DNA of 64,000 bases from Paralcaligenes ureilyticus (GTDB taxonomy: Bacteria; Pseudomonadota; Gammaproteobacteria; Burkholderiales; Burkholderiaceae_B). A program made the position numbers and the translations under genes. The number at the start of each line of letters is the position of its first letter. The first letter of the stretch is position 1. The stretch lies in the NCBI RefSeq assembly GCF_004346225.1, contig NZ_SMAJ01000011.1, forward strand, positions 62,001 to 126,000, given 5' to 3'. Below, in pieces: positions 17,517-27,831 of this stretch. A model generated the notes under the pieces. The model saw only the letters and a program-made list of their open reading frames with translations, was not told where the DNA came from and did no database searches.

Positions 17517-19148
17517 CTACAGCGCTTCGCTGGCGTAATCGGCCAGGCGCGAACGTTCGCCTCGCTGCAAGGTAATATGGCCCGCATAGGGCCAGCCCTT
17601 GAAACGATCCACCACGTACGTCAAGCCCGAACTGCCCTCGGTGAGATAAGGGGTGTCGATTTGCGCGATGTTTCCCAGGCAGACGATTTTCGTGCCTGGG
17701 CCGGCGCGCGTCACCAGCGTTTTCATTTGCTTGGGCGTCAGGTTTTGGGCCTCGTCGATGATGAGGAATTTGTTCAGGAAGGTGCGCCCGCGCATGAAGT
17801 TCAGCGACTTGACCTTGATGCGTGAACGTATCTGCTCCATGGTTGAGTTCTTGGACCAGTCTTGCCCCGCCGTGTTGGGAGTAATTTCATTATTGCCGGC
17901 ACCCAGATGCAGGACCTCCAGATTGTCCTCCAGAGCGCCCATCCACGGCAGCATTTTCTCTTCTTCAGTACCCGGCAGAAAACCGATGTCATCGCCCACC
18001 GGCACGGTGGCACGGGTAATGATGATTTCGTTATAGCGCTTGGTTTCGAGCGTCTGTGTCAGCGCGCTGGCCAGTGCCAGCAGCGTCTTGCCAGTGCCCG
18101 CCTGTCCCAGCAGCGAGACGAAATCGCAGTCGGGATTCATCAACAGGTTCAGTGCAAAGTTCTGTTCGCGGTTGCGTGCGGTAATGCCCCAGACATTGTT
18201 TTTGCCATGACTGTAGTCGCGCAGGGTGGCCAGCACGGCGCTTTTGCCGCTGACTTCGCGCACCTGGGCATAAAGCGGCAGCTCTCCTTCGAAATAGACA
18301 AATTCGTTGACAATGAACTCCGCGCACAATGGGCCCTTGATGCGATAGAACGTTGTGCCGCCTTGTTGCCAGGATTCGACATCCTTGCCGTGTTTGGCCC
18401 AGAAATTTTCCGGCAAGGGCAAGACGCCGTCGTAGAGTAGGTCCGAGTCGTCCAGTACGTGGTCGTTGAAATAATCTTCAGCGTACAAGCCCAGCGAACG
18501 GGCCTTGAGGCGCATATTGATATCTTTGGAAACCAGAATGACCTGGCGCTTGGCATACTCCGCCTGCAGAGCGTGCACTACGCTCAGAATGACATTGTCG
18601 GCTTTGCCCAGCGGCAATTCGATGGGCAGTTGCGCGTTTAGCGCCGTGGTCTGAAACAACAGACTGCCCAGCGCCTCGATATTGCCCAGAGTATCAAGGG
18701 CCAGGCCTTCTTGCAGGTTTTTGGAGCTGCCCACCAGACCGTCGAGCGAGCGGCTGACCTGGCGCGCGTTGCGTGCGACTTCGGACATCCCCTTTTTTTG
18801 ATGATCGAGCTCTTCGAGCACAATCATGGGCAGGAAAATATCGTGCTCTTCGAATTTGAACAGGGAGTTCGAATCGTGCAGCAGGACATTGGTGTCCAGC
18901 ACGAATAGTTTGCGGCGGGCCACGGGCAGGCGGGTTTTCTTTTTGGGCTGAGTTTTGCCTGTCGCAGAGGCGACAGGTTTGGGCGATGCCGGGATCGCAG
19001 GAGTTGCCGCCGGCGCAGGGTGTTTGGCCTGGGGTACTGCCGTCACAGGATGAGGGGCAACAAGCGTCTCGGAGCCGATGTCGATGTCAGCGTCGTTGCT
19101 TGAAGCCAGCAAGACTCCCATTCGGGAGGGCAACTTGGGTAACGGCAT
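17517..19148 (-). CDS. PIN-PhoH family ATPase / predicted ribonuclease
   Basis: Fusion of an N-terminal PIN nuclease domain with a C-terminal PhoH P-loop ATPase (PhoH2/YlaK type). After a Pro/Ala-rich, low-complexity leader of about 75 residues comes KLFVLDTNVLLHD, whose Asp starts the PIN metal site, then IVLEELDHQKKG. Walker A is LLGQAGTGKTLLALA, and Walker B is KFLIIDEAQNLTPKQMK. Such proteins are thought to unwind and cut RNA. ATG 19148, with GGAG upstream, is preferred over TTG 19169. Length 543 residues is typical of the fusion. Confidence 0.9.
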   Translation of the reverse strand: MPLPKLPSRMGVLLASSNDADIDIGSETLVAPHPVTAVPQAKHPAPAATPAIPASPKPVASATGKTQPKKKTRLPVARRKLFVLDTNVLLHDSNSLFKFEEHDIFLPMIVLEELDHQKKGMSEVARNARQVSRSLDGLVGSSKNLQEGLALDTLGNIEALGSLLFQTTALNAQLPIELPLGKADNVILSVVHALQAEYAKRQVILVSKDINMRLKARSLGLYAEDYFNDHVLDDSDLLYDGVLPLPENFWAKHGKDVESWQQGGTTFYRIKGPLCAEFIVNEFVYFEGELPLYAQVREVSGKSAVLATLRDYSHGKNNVWGITARNREQNFALNLLMNPDCDFVSLLGQAGTGKTLLALASALTQTLETKRYNEIIITRATVPVGDDIGFLPGTEEEKMLPWMGALEDNLEVLHLGAGNNEITPNTAGQDWSKNSTMEQIRSRIKVKSLNFMRGRTFLNKFLIIDEAQNLTPKQMKTLVTRAGPGTKIVCLGNIAQIDTPYLTEGSSGLTYVVDRFKGWPYAGHITLQRGERSRLADYASEAL

Positions 19149-19199
19149 AAAGGGTCTGCTCCTGATCAATTAAGGGGCGATGCGAAATGCGTGTGCCGG

Positions 19200-19667
19200 T
19201 TAGGCGATCTGACGTACCGCTTGCAAAACTTCGTTGACGTGGCCTGGCACGCGAAGGCCGCGCCATTCTTGCAGCAGCACTCCGTGGGCGTCGATTAAAA
19301 ATGTGCTGCGTTCGATGCCGCGCACCTGTTTGCCGTACATGTTTTTCATTTTTATGACATTGAATAACTGGCAGAGCGTTTCGTCATCGTCGGAAACCAG
19401 CGGAAAGGACAAACTTTGTTTCTCCGAAAAATTTTCGTGCGATTTCATCGAATCCCGCGAGATGCCTATGACCTGGCATTTGGCGCCCAGAAAATCCGCG
19501 TGCTTGTCGCGAAAATCCTGAGCTTCGGCCGTGCAGCCCGGCGTGTTGTCCTTAGGGTAAAAATAGAGAACTGCCGGGCGCCCCAGAAGAGTGGCGGGAC
19601 TGATTTCTCCCTGAGTGCTCTGTGCCTTGAATTGAGGCAAGGTTTTACCGATAGCGGCATGGGTCAT
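19200..19667 (-). CDS. bcp: Thioredoxin-dependent thiol peroxidase (Bcp/PrxQ)
   Basis: Cytosolic peroxiredoxin of 155 residues that reduces hydrogen and organic peroxides using thioredoxin. The peroxidatic Cys is C45 in YPKDNTPGCTAEAQDF. The resolving Cys five residues later in E. coli Bcp is replaced by Gln; the only other early Cys is C64, so it may work as a 1-Cys enzyme or use another partner. The start overlaps the stop of the upstream Mth938 gene by 4 bp (ATGA), so the two are translationally coupled. Confidence 0.92.
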   Translation of the reverse strand: MTHAAIGKTLPQFKAQSTQGEISPATLLGRPAVLYFYPKDNTPGCTAEAQDFRDKHADFLGAKCQVIGISRDSMKSHENFSEKQSLSFPLVSDDDETLCQLFNVIKMKNMYGKQVRGIERSTFLIDAHGVLLQEWRGLRVPGHVNEVLQAVRQIA

Positions 19668-20116
19668 AGAGTGGCATCCTCATAAGGTAAAAGGGCGGCG
19701 ATGACGTGTCGCCCTTCGGACATCAGAATGTTATAGGTTCGGGCGGCTGCCTGAGTGCTCATGGATTCGACACCGATGCCAAGCGCCAGCAGGCTTTGCG
19801 TGACATGGGGTGGTAAGAAATGTTGTTTCAGTCCGGTGCCGATCAGGATGACTTCGGGCGCGTCAGCGGGTTTTTGCTCGGCAGCATCCGCATCCAGGAA
19901 TGCCAGGGGATCGGTCGTGACCGCACCCAGCCCGGCCACATCGCGCAGCAGGCTGGCGCTGATGTCGGCCACGGTCTGGACCGCCCAGGGTTTGATCTCG
20001 CCCGTCGGTCCGAAATAAACGGCGTGCCCATAGGGGACTTCATTAATCTCGATGTAGTCGCGTCCGAAGGCCGTGACAGTGTTGAAGGCGGGGTTGGATT
20101 CGGTCCGCAGTTCCAC
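19664..20116 (-). CDS. Mth938-like domain protein (DUF498)
   Basis: 150-residue protein of the Mth938/NDUFAF3 family. It contains the conserved [10 protein letters not shown] segment and [17 protein letters not shown] followed by [19 protein letters not shown], the typical family core. The eukaryotic relative helps assemble complex I; the bacterial role is not established. It overlaps bcp by 4 bp, suggesting a link with thiol or redox maintenance that is only inferred from position. Confidence 0.85.
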   Translation of the reverse strand: MELRTESNPAFNTVTAFGRDYIEINEVPYGHAVYFGPTGEIKPWAVQTVADISASLLRDVAGLGAVTTDPLAFLDADAAEQKPADAPEVILIGTGLKQHFLPPHVTQSLLALGIGVESMSTQAAARTYNILMSEGRHVIAALLPYEDATL

Positions 20117-20288
20117 AGAAAACTCCCAAAGTCGTAACGATAATAGCGCAATTCATTGTCCGTACTCGCGTCGGACGGCCTGCATTTACAGATTTTTCCG
20201 ATCGATTAAACTATTTCCGGGTATTTTCATCCTTTGCAAGGGGTGGCAAGTTGCCTCCGGCTCCGGCTTCGGCTAGATTAGTGGTTTT

Positions 20289-20310
20289 GCTGCACCGCAG
20301 CTATTTTTTA
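20289..20310 (+). terminator. Terminator-like hairpin in the alaC leader
   Basis: GCTGC-ACC-GCAGC is followed by TATTTTTT and ends 34 bp before the alaC start. Its place in the leader of an amino-acid operon suggests an attenuator, but no leader peptide rich in Thr or another amino acid was identified, and the stem is only five bp. Confidence 0.35.
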
Positions 20311-20343
20311 CCCTCCCCATCGTATCCACCGCTAGGACCATCC

Positions 20344-21531
20344 ATGACGAACTTTCCTCGTATTGAGCGTTTACCGCCTTACGTCTTCAATATTACCGGC
20401 GAGTTGAAGATGGCGGCGCGTCGGCGCGGCGAGGATATTATCGATATGTCCATGGGAAATCCCGATGGGCCCACACCCAAGCATATCGTCGATAAACTGA
20501 TTGAAGTCGCGAGCCGCCCCGATACGCACGGTTATTCCGTTTCCCGGGGGATTCCGCGTCTGCGCCGGGCCATTTCGGGCTGGTACGAGCGTCGCTACGG
20601 CGTACAGATCAACCCGGACACCGAGGCGATTGTGAGCATTGGCTCCAAAGAGGGCCTCGCGCACCTGATGCTGGCCACGCTGGATCGCGGCGACACAGTG
20701 CTGGTGCCCAACCCCAGCTATCCCATCCACATTTACGGAGCGGTCATTGCGGGGGCCAACATCCGCTCGGTTCCCATGACGCCCGGGCTGGATTTCTTTG
20801 AGGAAATCGAGCGCGCGGTACGCGAAAGCATACCCAAGCCGAAAATGATGATCCTGGGTTTTCCCAGCAATCCCACGGCCCAGTGTGTCGATCTGTCGTT
20901 TTTCGAGCGTGTCGTGGCGCTGGCCAAAGAGCACAATATTCTGGTGGTTCACGATCTGGCCTATGCCGACATTACCTTTGACGGTTATGTGGCGCCGTCG
21001 ATCATGCAGGTCGAGGGTGCGCGCGATGTTGCGGTGGAGTTTTTCACCATGAGCAAAAGCTACAACATGGCGGGGTGGCGCGTCGGGTTCATGGTCGGGA
21101 ATCAGGCCCTGGTCAACGCTCTGGCACGGATAAAAAGCTATCACGATTACGGTACGTTCACTCCGATCCAGGTGGCTGCGATTGCGGCGCTCGAAGGCCC
21201 GCAAGACTGTGTAACGCGAGTGGTTGAACAATATCGCAATCGCCGCGACGTGCTCTGCAAGGGCCTGCACGAAGCGGGCTGGATGGTCGATATTCCCAAG
21301 GCGTCCATGTACATATGGGCAAAAATCCCCGAGTTCTACCAAAAACTGGGTTCGCTGGAATTTTCCAAACGTGTTCTGGCCGACGCCAAGATTGCCGTTT
21401 CACCTGGGATAGGCTTTGGCGAATATGGCGACGACTACGTGCGTTTCGCGCTCATCGAGAACGAGCAGCGCACGCGCCAGGCGGTCCGCGGCATCAAAGA
21501 CATGTTTCGCAAGGATGGGCTAGGTAAATGA
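20344..21531 (+). CDS. alaC: Alanine transaminase AlaC (PLP class I aminotransferase)
   Basis: Cytosolic aminotransferase of 395 residues making alanine from pyruvate and glutamate. It has the AlaC-like opening [19 protein letters not shown], the PSNPTAQ motif (about 175-180), and the PLP-binding Lys238 in [15 protein letters not shown] 20344 is chosen because family members start at MTNFPRI; an upstream in-frame ATG at 20251 would add a Pro/Ser-rich extension. The stop overlaps hom by 4 bp. The order alaC-hom-thrC is common in this lineage. Confidence 0.93.
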   Translation: MTNFPRIERLPPYVFNITGELKMAARRRGEDIIDMSMGNPDGPTPKHIVDKLIEVASRPDTHGYSVSRGIPRLRRAISGWYERRYGVQINPDTEAIVSIGSKEGLAHLMLATLDRGDTVLVPNPSYPIHIYGAVIAGANIRSVPMTPGLDFFEEIERAVRESIPKPKMMILGFPSNPTAQCVDLSFFERVVALAKEHNILVVHDLAYADITFDGYVAPSIMQVEGARDVAVEFFTMSKSYNMAGWRVGFMVGNQALVNALARIKSYHDYGTFTPIQVAAIAALEGPQDCVTRVVEQYRNRRDVLCKGLHEAGWMVDIPKASMYIWAKIPEFYQKLGSLEFSKRVLADAKIAVSPGIGFGEYGDDYVRFALIENEQRTRQAVRGIKDMFRKDGLGK

Positions 21532-22832
21532 GGCCTGTCAAAGTAGGTTTGCTGGGTCTGGGCGTGGTGGGCGGGGGCACTTGGGCGGTGCTCACAGGCA
21601 ACGCCGAGGAAATCGCGCGTCGCGCGGGACGCCGCATCGAGGTGGTTGCCGCCGCCGTGCGCGATATCGAAAAGGCTCGCAGGCTGGTGGGCGATGCCAT
21701 TGCCATCACCAGCGACGGCATGGCTCTGGTGCGCGACCCCGACATTGAAATCGTGGTGGAACTGATAGGGGGCGATACCCAGGCGTTTGAATGGGTGATG
21801 GAGGCGATACGGCAAGGCAAGCACGTGGTCACGGCGAACAAGGCGCTGCTGGCTCGGCACGGCAATGAAATTTTTGCGGCGGCTCACGCCCAGGGTGTGA
21901 TGGTGGCTTTCGAGGCGGCTGTGGCCGGCGGCATTCCGATCGTCAAGGCCATACGCGAAGGCCTTACGGCCAATCATATTCAGTGGCTGGCGGGTATTAT
22001 CAATGGCACGACCAATTTCATCCTGTCGGAGATGCGCGTGCGTGGCGTTTCCTTCGAGCAGGCGCTGGCCGACGCGCAACGGCTGGGTTACGCCGAAGCC
22101 GACCCGACCTTTGACATTGAAGGCGTCGATGCGGCGCATAAACTGACCCTGCTGGCGTCGCTGGCATTTGGTATTCCGGTGCAGTTCGACAAGGCCTATA
22201 TCGAAGGTATTGCCAACCTGGCCCAGGAAGACATTGCGCATGCCGAGCGTTTGGGGTACCGGATCAAGCTGCTGGGGATCACCAAACGGCGCCCCGAGGG
22301 CATCGAGTTGCGTGTCCATCCCGCGTTGATACCGGCCGAGCGCTTGCTGGCCAATGTCGAAGGCGCCATGAATGCGGTGATGATCAGCGGCGATATGGTG
22401 GGAGCCACCTTGTATTACGGCCAGGGGGCGGGCGCACTGCCTACCGCGTCATCGGTGGTGGCCGACCTGGTGGACATGACGCGCCTGCTTGCCGCCGATC
22501 CGGAGCATCGGGTGCCCTTGCTGGCGTTCCAGCCAGACGCCATGGCCGATACGCCCATCCTGGCCATGGCCGCTGTCAGTTCCTCGTATTATCTGCGCTT
22601 GCGCGTCGAGGATCGTCCGGGCGTTCTGGCCGATCTGGCGCGTATCCTGGCCGATTCCGGCATTTCCATCGGCTCGATGTTCCAGGAGCCTCATGGCGAG
22701 AATGCGGCCGATATTATTTTTCTCTCGCACGAGGCCCTCGAAGGGGACATCGATCGGGCTATCGCCAAAATCCAGACTTTGTCATTTGTGAAGTCGAAGG
22801 TAACGCGTTTGCGCGTGGAGCATCTGTCATGA
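21528..22832 (+). CDS. hom: Homoserine dehydrogenase
   Basis: Reduces aspartate 4-semialdehyde to homoserine with NAD(P)H, the branch point to threonine and methionine. 434 residues: N-terminal Rossmann domain [13 protein letters not shown] (about 5-17), catalytic region [14 protein letters not shown] and [18 protein letters not shown], and a C-terminal ACT domain (about 350-430; [23 protein letters not shown]) that likely senses threonine. It overlaps alaC and thrC by 4 bp each, so the three proteins are made in fixed ratio. Confidence 0.96.
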   Translation: MRPVKVGLLGLGVVGGGTWAVLTGNAEEIARRAGRRIEVVAAAVRDIEKARRLVGDAIAITSDGMALVRDPDIEIVVELIGGDTQAFEWVMEAIRQGKHVVTANKALLARHGNEIFAAAHAQGVMVAFEAAVAGGIPIVKAIREGLTANHIQWLAGIINGTTNFILSEMRVRGVSFEQALADAQRLGYAEADPTFDIEGVDAAHKLTLLASLAFGIPVQFDKAYIEGIANLAQEDIAHAERLGYRIKLLGITKRRPEGIELRVHPALIPAERLLANVEGAMNAVMISGDMVGATLYYGQGAGALPTASSVVADLVDMTRLLAADPEHRVPLLAFQPDAMADTPILAMAAVSSSYYLRLRVEDRPGVLADLARILADSGISIGSMFQEPHGENAADIIFLSHEALEGDIDRAIAKIQTLSFVKSKVTRLRVEHLS

Positions 22833-24325
22833 AATATCGTTCAACCCGTGGTGGCATGACGCCCCAGCCCTTTTGCGACATTTTGCTTGAGGGCCTGGCG
22901 CCCGATGGCGGCCTGGCGCTTCCGGAATTCCTGCCCAAGGTCAGTGCCGATACGCTGAGGTCCTGGCAAGGACTCAACTACGCCACGCTGGCGACCGAAG
23001 TACTGGGCTTGTTCATCACCGATATTTCCAAGGGCGACCTGAATCGCCTGACGCAGGCCGCCTATAAAAAGGGCGTGTTTGCCAGCGATGAAATCGTGCC
23101 GCTCAAGCCTTTGAACAAAGGGCTGACTTTGCTGGGCTTGTCCGAGGGACCAACGCTGGCGTTCAAGGACATGGCGATGCAGTTTCTGGGCCAGGCGTTC
23201 GAGTATGTGCTGGCCAAGCGCCGCACCTCGATCACGATTCTGGGCGCAACCTCGGGCGACACCGGGTCGGCGGCCGAGTACGCCTTGCGCGGCAAGCGCG
23301 GCGTGACGGTATTCATGTTGTCGCCGCAGGGCCGCATGAGCGAGTTTCAACGCGCCCAAATGTATTCGCTGCAAGACCCCAATATCCACAATCTGGCGAT
23401 CGACGGGGTGTTTGACGAGTGCCAGGATATTGTCAAGGCCTTGTCGAGCGATCTGGATTTCAAGGCGGCGCATCATCTGGGAGCCGTCAATTCCATTAAT
23501 TGGGCGCGAATCGCCGCGCAGGTTGTGTATTACTTCTGGGGCTGGCTGCGGGCTACCGCCATCGCCGATCGGCAGGCGGCCTCGGATTCGGGGGCGGACG
23601 TCAATGCCGGTTCTGCGACGGCCCCCGAGGCGCCCAAGAACCGCAGGGCGGGCTTGCAGCCTGTCTCGTTTGCGGTGCCTTCGGGTAATTTCGGCAATAT
23701 TCTGGCCGGGCATATTGCGCGTGAGATGGGTCTGCCGATACGGCGCCTGGTGTTGGCCACCAATGAAAACAATGTGCTGGAAGAGTTTTTCCGCACGGGT
23801 ATTTATCGGCCTCGCCCAGCGGCCCAGACGTATGCGACGTCCAGCCCGTCGATGGATATTTCGCGAGCGTCGAATTTTGAACGTTTCGTGTTTGACCTGG
23901 TGGGGCAGGATGCGGGCAAGGTGCGGGATCTGTGGAAAGAGCTGGAGAAAAAGGGCGAGTTCGATTTAAGCGCGATGCAGCCGTCGTTCGAGGCGCGCTA
24001 TGGTTTCGTGAGCGGCGTGAGCACTCACGCCGATCGGCTTGAAACGATTCGTTCGGTATATGAGGAGACGGGCGTTCTGATTGATCCGCATACGGCCGAT
24101 GCGGTGAAGGTGGCGGTTTCGTATGTGGAGCCCGATGTGCCGATGCTGGTGCTGGAGACGGCGCTGCCGGTCAAGTTTGGCGATACGATTACCGAGGCCA
24201 TAGGGCACCCGGCGCCTGTGCCCGAGCATCTGCAAGCATTGTCCAGCCTGCCTCAGCGAGTGGAAGTCATGGATTGCAACGCGGAGCGGGTGCGCGAATA
24301 CATCAAGCTGCACGCGACGCTATAA
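22829..24325 (+). CDS. thrC: Threonine synthase
   Basis: PLP enzyme that turns O-phosphohomoserine into threonine. The 498-residue protein belongs to the longer class without SAM control. It opens MKYRSTRGG, binds PLP through the Lys of GPTLAFKDMAMQF (about residue 113), and has the phosphate-binding SGDTGSAAEYA and VPSGNFGNILAG loops. A short Ala/Pro-rich insertion (about 245-272) precedes the latter. Last gene of the threonine operon. The REP-flanked foldback element starts 27 bp after its stop. Confidence 0.95.
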   Translation: MKYRSTRGGMTPQPFCDILLEGLAPDGGLALPEFLPKVSADTLRSWQGLNYATLATEVLGLFITDISKGDLNRLTQAAYKKGVFASDEIVPLKPLNKGLTLLGLSEGPTLAFKDMAMQFLGQAFEYVLAKRRTSITILGATSGDTGSAAEYALRGKRGVTVFMLSPQGRMSEFQRAQMYSLQDPNIHNLAIDGVFDECQDIVKALSSDLDFKAAHHLGAVNSINWARIAAQVVYYFWGWLRATAIADRQAASDSGADVNAGSATAPEAPKNRRAGLQPVSFAVPSGNFGNILAGHIAREMGLPIRRLVLATNENNVLEEFFRTGIYRPRPAAQTYATSSPSMDISRASNFERFVFDLVGQDAGKVRDLWKELEKKGEFDLSAMQPSFEARYGFVSGVSTHADRLETIRSVYEETGVLIDPHTADAVKVAVSYVEPDVPMLVLETALPVKFGDTITEAIGHPAPVPEHLQALSSLPQRVEVMDCNAERVREYIKLHATL

Positions 24326-24351
24326 CCCGGCGCGGCATCCCTGGCGCCACC

Positions 24352-24716
24352 CGTAGCGCCACCCCTTGTGGGTGGCATTCGCTGCACGTGGCATTTTTTT
24401 TGTGTCATTCTGTCTCGCCTAAAACCTTCTAGCCCCGCGTCGTGGTCGGTTAAGGCGGTTCGGGCTCTGACGGTCCCGGTCATGGCTGCGCCATGACTTC
24501 CCGCGCGCAGGGCCGGCTTCGGGGCGGCGTGCGAACTCGCAGGGCGAATAGCCCACTGGGCTATTCGCAAGCGCCTGCTCAAACAGCGCACGCCTTGCAT
24601 CCCCGAAGCCGGCCCTGCGCGCGGCGTGCCCGAATCGCCCGCCCCACCTTAACCGCCCACGACGCTAGCGTCGGCGATGTTCGTCGCTAATGTAGCGCCA
24701 CCCCTTGTGGGTGGCA
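24352..24716 (+). repeat. REP-flanked foldback element, copy A
   Basis: Directly repeated GTAG-REPs of the GCCACCC class at 24352-24377 and 24691-24716 bracket a nested palindrome. Outer stem 24438-24455 with 24647-24664 (17 of 18 bp); side hairpin 24479-24497 (8 bp, loop TGC); middle stem 24501-24524 with 24601-24624 (24 bp perfect); next stem 24526-24533 with 24587-24594 (8 bp); apical hairpin 24544-24568. A related copy is at 63095-63457. With about 117 bp of featureless leader before fusA, it accounts for the 508-bp gap between thrC and fusA. No protein is encoded. It may be a MITE-like element or a structured RNA. Confidence 0.88.
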
Positions 24717-24819
24717 CATGGGGTAGTCAACCCAGCCACCCCATGTGCCTGAAAGCCGTTTTAGGTGCATACTTTCTCCTTCATGCGTAGGCCTGTGACT
24801 ATTGAGGCCATAGCTATCC

Positions 24820-24825
24820 AGGAGG
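24820..24825 (+). promoter_or_regulatory. Ribosome binding site deciding the EF-G start
   Basis: AGGAGG lies 8 nt before GTG 24834. The in-frame ATG codons at 24765 and 24783 are upstream of this box and would add residues absent from EF-G proteins, so translation starts at the GTG. Confidence 0.85.
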
Positions 24826-24833
24826 AATTTATC

Positions 24834-26954
24834 GTGAGCCGCAAAACTCCTATCGAACGGTACCGGAATATTGGCATCAGCGCCCATATCGACGCGGGCA
24901 AAACCACCACTACCGAACGTATTCTTTTCTATTCCGGCGTCAGCCATAAGCTGGGGGAAGTTCATGAGGGCATGGCGACCATGGACTGGATGGATCAGGA
25001 GCAGGAACGTGGCATTACCATCACCTCTGCGGCGACGACATGTTTCTGGAAGGGGATGGCTGGCAATTATCCCGAGCACCGGATCAATATCATTGATACC
25101 CCGGGGCACGTCGATTTCACTATCGAGGTGGAGCGTTCCATGCGTGTTCTCGATGGCGCGTGCATGGTGTACGACGCCGTGGGTGGTGTGCAGCCGCAGT
25201 CCGAAACCGTGTGGCGCCAGGCCAATAAGTATCACGTTCCTCGTCTGGCGTTTGTGAACAAGATGGATCGGGTGGGGGCCGATTTCTTTCGTACGCAAAG
25301 GCAGATCCGCGAACGTCTGAAAGGTAATCCGGTGCTGGTGCAGATTCCTGTGGGCGCCGAAGACAATTTTCATGGCGTGGTGGACCTCATCAAGATGAAG
25401 GCGATTATGTGGGACGACGCCAGTCAGGGCGTGAAGTTCGAGTACATCGATATTCCAGACGGGTTGATGGCCAGCGCTCGCGAGTGGCGTGGAAAAATGA
25501 TTGAGGCCGCGGCCGATGCCAACGAGACGCTGTTGCAAAAATACCTGGATAACGTCGAGCCCACCGAGTCCGAGATCAAGGCGGCCTTGCGCCAGCGCAC
25601 CATTGCGGGGGAAATTGTGCCGATGCTGTGCGGCAGCGCATTCAAGAATCGGGGTGTGCAGGCATTGCTCGATGCTGTCATCGATTTTCTGCCTGCGCCC
25701 ACCGATATTCCGCCGGTAAGCGGTCACGATGATCGTGATCGCGTGGTTGAGCGTCGCGCGAGCGATGATGAAAAATTTTCCGGCCTCGCCTTTAAAATCA
25801 TGAACGACCCGTTTGTCGGGCATTTGACTTTTTTCCGCGTTTATTCCGGGGTCATGCGTTCGGGCGATGCGGTCTACAACCCCATCAAGGACAAGAAAGA
25901 GCGTGTGGGCCGATTGCTGCAGATGCATGCGAATCATCGCAGTGAAATCACCGAGGTTTATGCGGGGGACATTGCCGCGGCGGTGGGTTTGAAAGAGCTG
26001 ACCACGGGAGAGACGCTGTGCGACCCGGCTCATGTAATAACGCTCGAACGCATGGTCTTCCCCGATCCTGTCATTTCGCAGGCGGTCGAGCCCAAAACCA
26101 AGGCCGATCAGGAAAAGATGGGCATGGCCTTGAGCCGCCTGGCCGAAGAAGATCCGTCGTTTCGGGTGCATACGGACGACGAATCGGGCCAGACGATTAT
26201 TTCCGGCATGGGCGAGCTGCATCTGGAAGTACTGGTCGAACGCATGCGCCGCGAGTTTGGCGTCGAGGCGAGCGTAGGCAAGCCGCAGGTGGCTTTTCGT
26301 GAAACCATACGCAAGGTGTGTGAATCGAGCGAAGGCAAGTTCATCAAGCAATCAGGCGGGCGAGGCCAGTATGGCCATGTGGTGCTGAAGATTGAGCCGC
26401 TGCCGGCGGGCAAAGGGTTCGAGTTCGTCGATGCCATCAAAGGCGGTACGGTACCGCGTGAATTCATACCGGCTGTGGAGAAGGGCGTTATCGGCGCCTT
26501 GAACTCGGGTGTAGTGGCGAGCTACCCCGTCGTCGATGTCAAGGTGACTTTGTTTTTCGGCTCTTACCATGATGTCGATTCCAATGAAAATGCCTATCGC
26601 ATGGCGGCTTCCATGGCATTCAAGGATGGGTGCCGCCGCGCCGATCCTGTATTGCTCGAGCCGATGATGGCGGTAGAGGTCGAAACGCCTGAAGAAAAAA
26701 TGGGTGATGTCATCGGCGATCTGGCGTCGCGCCGTGGCATGATCCAGGGCATGGAAGACATTCCCGGGGGCTCGGGCAAAGCCGTACGCGCCGAAGTGCC
26801 TTTGGCGGAAATGTTCGGCTATTCCACGACCTTGCGCTCGCTGACGCAGGGGCGTGCAACTTACACCATGGAATTCCGGCGTTACGCCGAGGCGCCCGCA
26901 CAGGTCGCCGAGGCCGCGGTTCGCTCCCGGGGAACAGCTGGCCTGAAAAGCTGA
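24834..26954 (+). CDS. fusA: Elongation factor G, probable second copy
   Basis: Translational GTPase of 706 residues that drives ribosomal translocation and, with RRF, recycling. The G domain has AHIDAGKT (17-24), DTPGHVD and NKMD motifs, and switch [11 protein letters not shown]. Domains II to V are complete, ending with the typical YA(E)APA tail. It stands alone between thrC and a flavin reductase, not in rpsL-rpsG-fusA-tuf, so the genome probably holds another EF-G in the str operon (inference; many Burkholderiales have two). Confidence 0.95.
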   Translation: MSRKTPIERYRNIGISAHIDAGKTTTTERILFYSGVSHKLGEVHEGMATMDWMDQEQERGITITSAATTCFWKGMAGNYPEHRINIIDTPGHVDFTIEVERSMRVLDGACMVYDAVGGVQPQSETVWRQANKYHVPRLAFVNKMDRVGADFFRTQRQIRERLKGNPVLVQIPVGAEDNFHGVVDLIKMKAIMWDDASQGVKFEYIDIPDGLMASAREWRGKMIEAAADANETLLQKYLDNVEPTESEIKAALRQRTIAGEIVPMLCGSAFKNRGVQALLDAVIDFLPAPTDIPPVSGHDDRDRVVERRASDDEKFSGLAFKIMNDPFVGHLTFFRVYSGVMRSGDAVYNPIKDKKERVGRLLQMHANHRSEITEVYAGDIAAAVGLKELTTGETLCDPAHVITLERMVFPDPVISQAVEPKTKADQEKMGMALSRLAEEDPSFRVHTDDESGQTIISGMGELHLEVLVERMRREFGVEASVGKPQVAFRETIRKVCESSEGKFIKQSGGRGQYGHVVLKIEPLPAGKGFEFVDAIKGGTVPREFIPAVEKGVIGALNSGVVASYPVVDVKVTLFFGSYHDVDSNENAYRMAASMAFKDGCRRADPVLLEPMMAVEVETPEEKMGDVIGDLASRRGMIQGMEDIPGGSGKAVRAEVPLAEMFGYSTTLRSLTQGRATYTMEFRRYAEAPAQVAEAAVRSRGTAGLKS

Positions 26955-27087
26955 AACGGGCTTGCCACATGGCGCTGCACCGATTGTTTGAATCAGCAGG
27001 AACGCGGGCGTCGTCGTGTGTCTCTAATAGGGTGAGTAACGAGTAGCTAGTAGCGGTTTTCACCCATTTTATTCAAAGGACCAGACA

Positions 27088-27810
27088 ATGACCACGTATG
27101 ACGCAAGGCTGAAAAAGCGTGAGGAAGTTGCCGCGGGCACGATGGCTTTTCATATTGAAAAACCAGCCGGGTTTACCTTCAAACCGGGACAGGCCATCGA
27201 TGTTATTTTGCCCGAGTCGGTAGTGGCCGACGCGCAGAATGCCCGGCATACCTTTTCTATCGTCAGTTCAGCGGCTCAAAACGAGTTGACATTCGCCACC
27301 CGGATGCGCGATAGCGTGTTCAAGAATGCGCTCAAGGCCTTGCCCATTGGGACTGCGCTAAAAATCGAAGGGCCGTTTGGCTCGTTGACTCTGCACAACA
27401 ATCGTGCCCGTTCGGCCATTTTTATTGCCGGAGGCATTGGTATCACGCCGTTCATGAGCATTTTGCAGCAGGCGGCCCACGACAAGCTGCCCCACGAGCT
27501 GATATTGCTTTACGCCAATCGTCGCCCGGAAGATTCGGCGTTCCTGGCCAACCTGCAAGAGCTTGAACAACAAAACGCGCATTTCAGACTGGTGTGCGTC
27601 ATGTCGGAAATGGCCAAGTCCAGCCAGCCCTGGAGCGGTGAAACCGGCCAGATCGACGGCAAGCTGATACAGCGGGTTGTGGGCACCTTGCAAAGCCCTG
27701 TGTATTATCTGGTCGGCCCGCCGGCCATGGTCGAAGCCATGCGCGGGGCGTTAAATGCAACAGGCGTTGACGATGACGATATCCGGACCGAAGAATTTTA
27801 CGGATATTGA
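27088..27810 (+). CDS. Ferredoxin-NAD(P)+ reductase-like flavoprotein
   Basis: 240-residue FNR-superfamily oxidoreductase. The N-terminal beta-barrel binds FAD through RHTFSIVSS (about 52-60), and the C-terminal Rossmann domain has the NAD(P) loop IFIAGGIGITPFMSILQ (about 110-126) and ends in EEFYGY. It lacks a [2Fe-2S] domain, so it would pass electrons to a separate ferredoxin, flavodoxin or oxygenase. The single-component Rieske oxygenase at 6328 would need such a partner, but there is no linkage. It follows EF-G after 133 bp with an AAAGGA box. Confidence 0.83.
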   Translation: MTTYDARLKKREEVAAGTMAFHIEKPAGFTFKPGQAIDVILPESVVADAQNARHTFSIVSSAAQNELTFATRMRDSVFKNALKALPIGTALKIEGPFGSLTLHNNRARSAIFIAGGIGITPFMSILQQAAHDKLPHELILLYANRRPEDSAFLANLQELEQQNAHFRLVCVMSEMAKSSQPWSGETGQIDGKLIQRVVGTLQSPVYYLVGPPAMVEAMRGALNATGVDDDDIRTEEFYGY

Positions 27811-27831
27811 CTGGCCGGCCGTCAACGGTTT

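Noticed and set aside
24687-26351. 554-codon frame antisense to EF-G; similarly 54749-56260 antisense to hrpA and 56924-58393 antisense to dnaE
   Set aside because: Long antisense frames are expected in GC-rich genes with strong codon bias; the sense proteins are complete and conserved.
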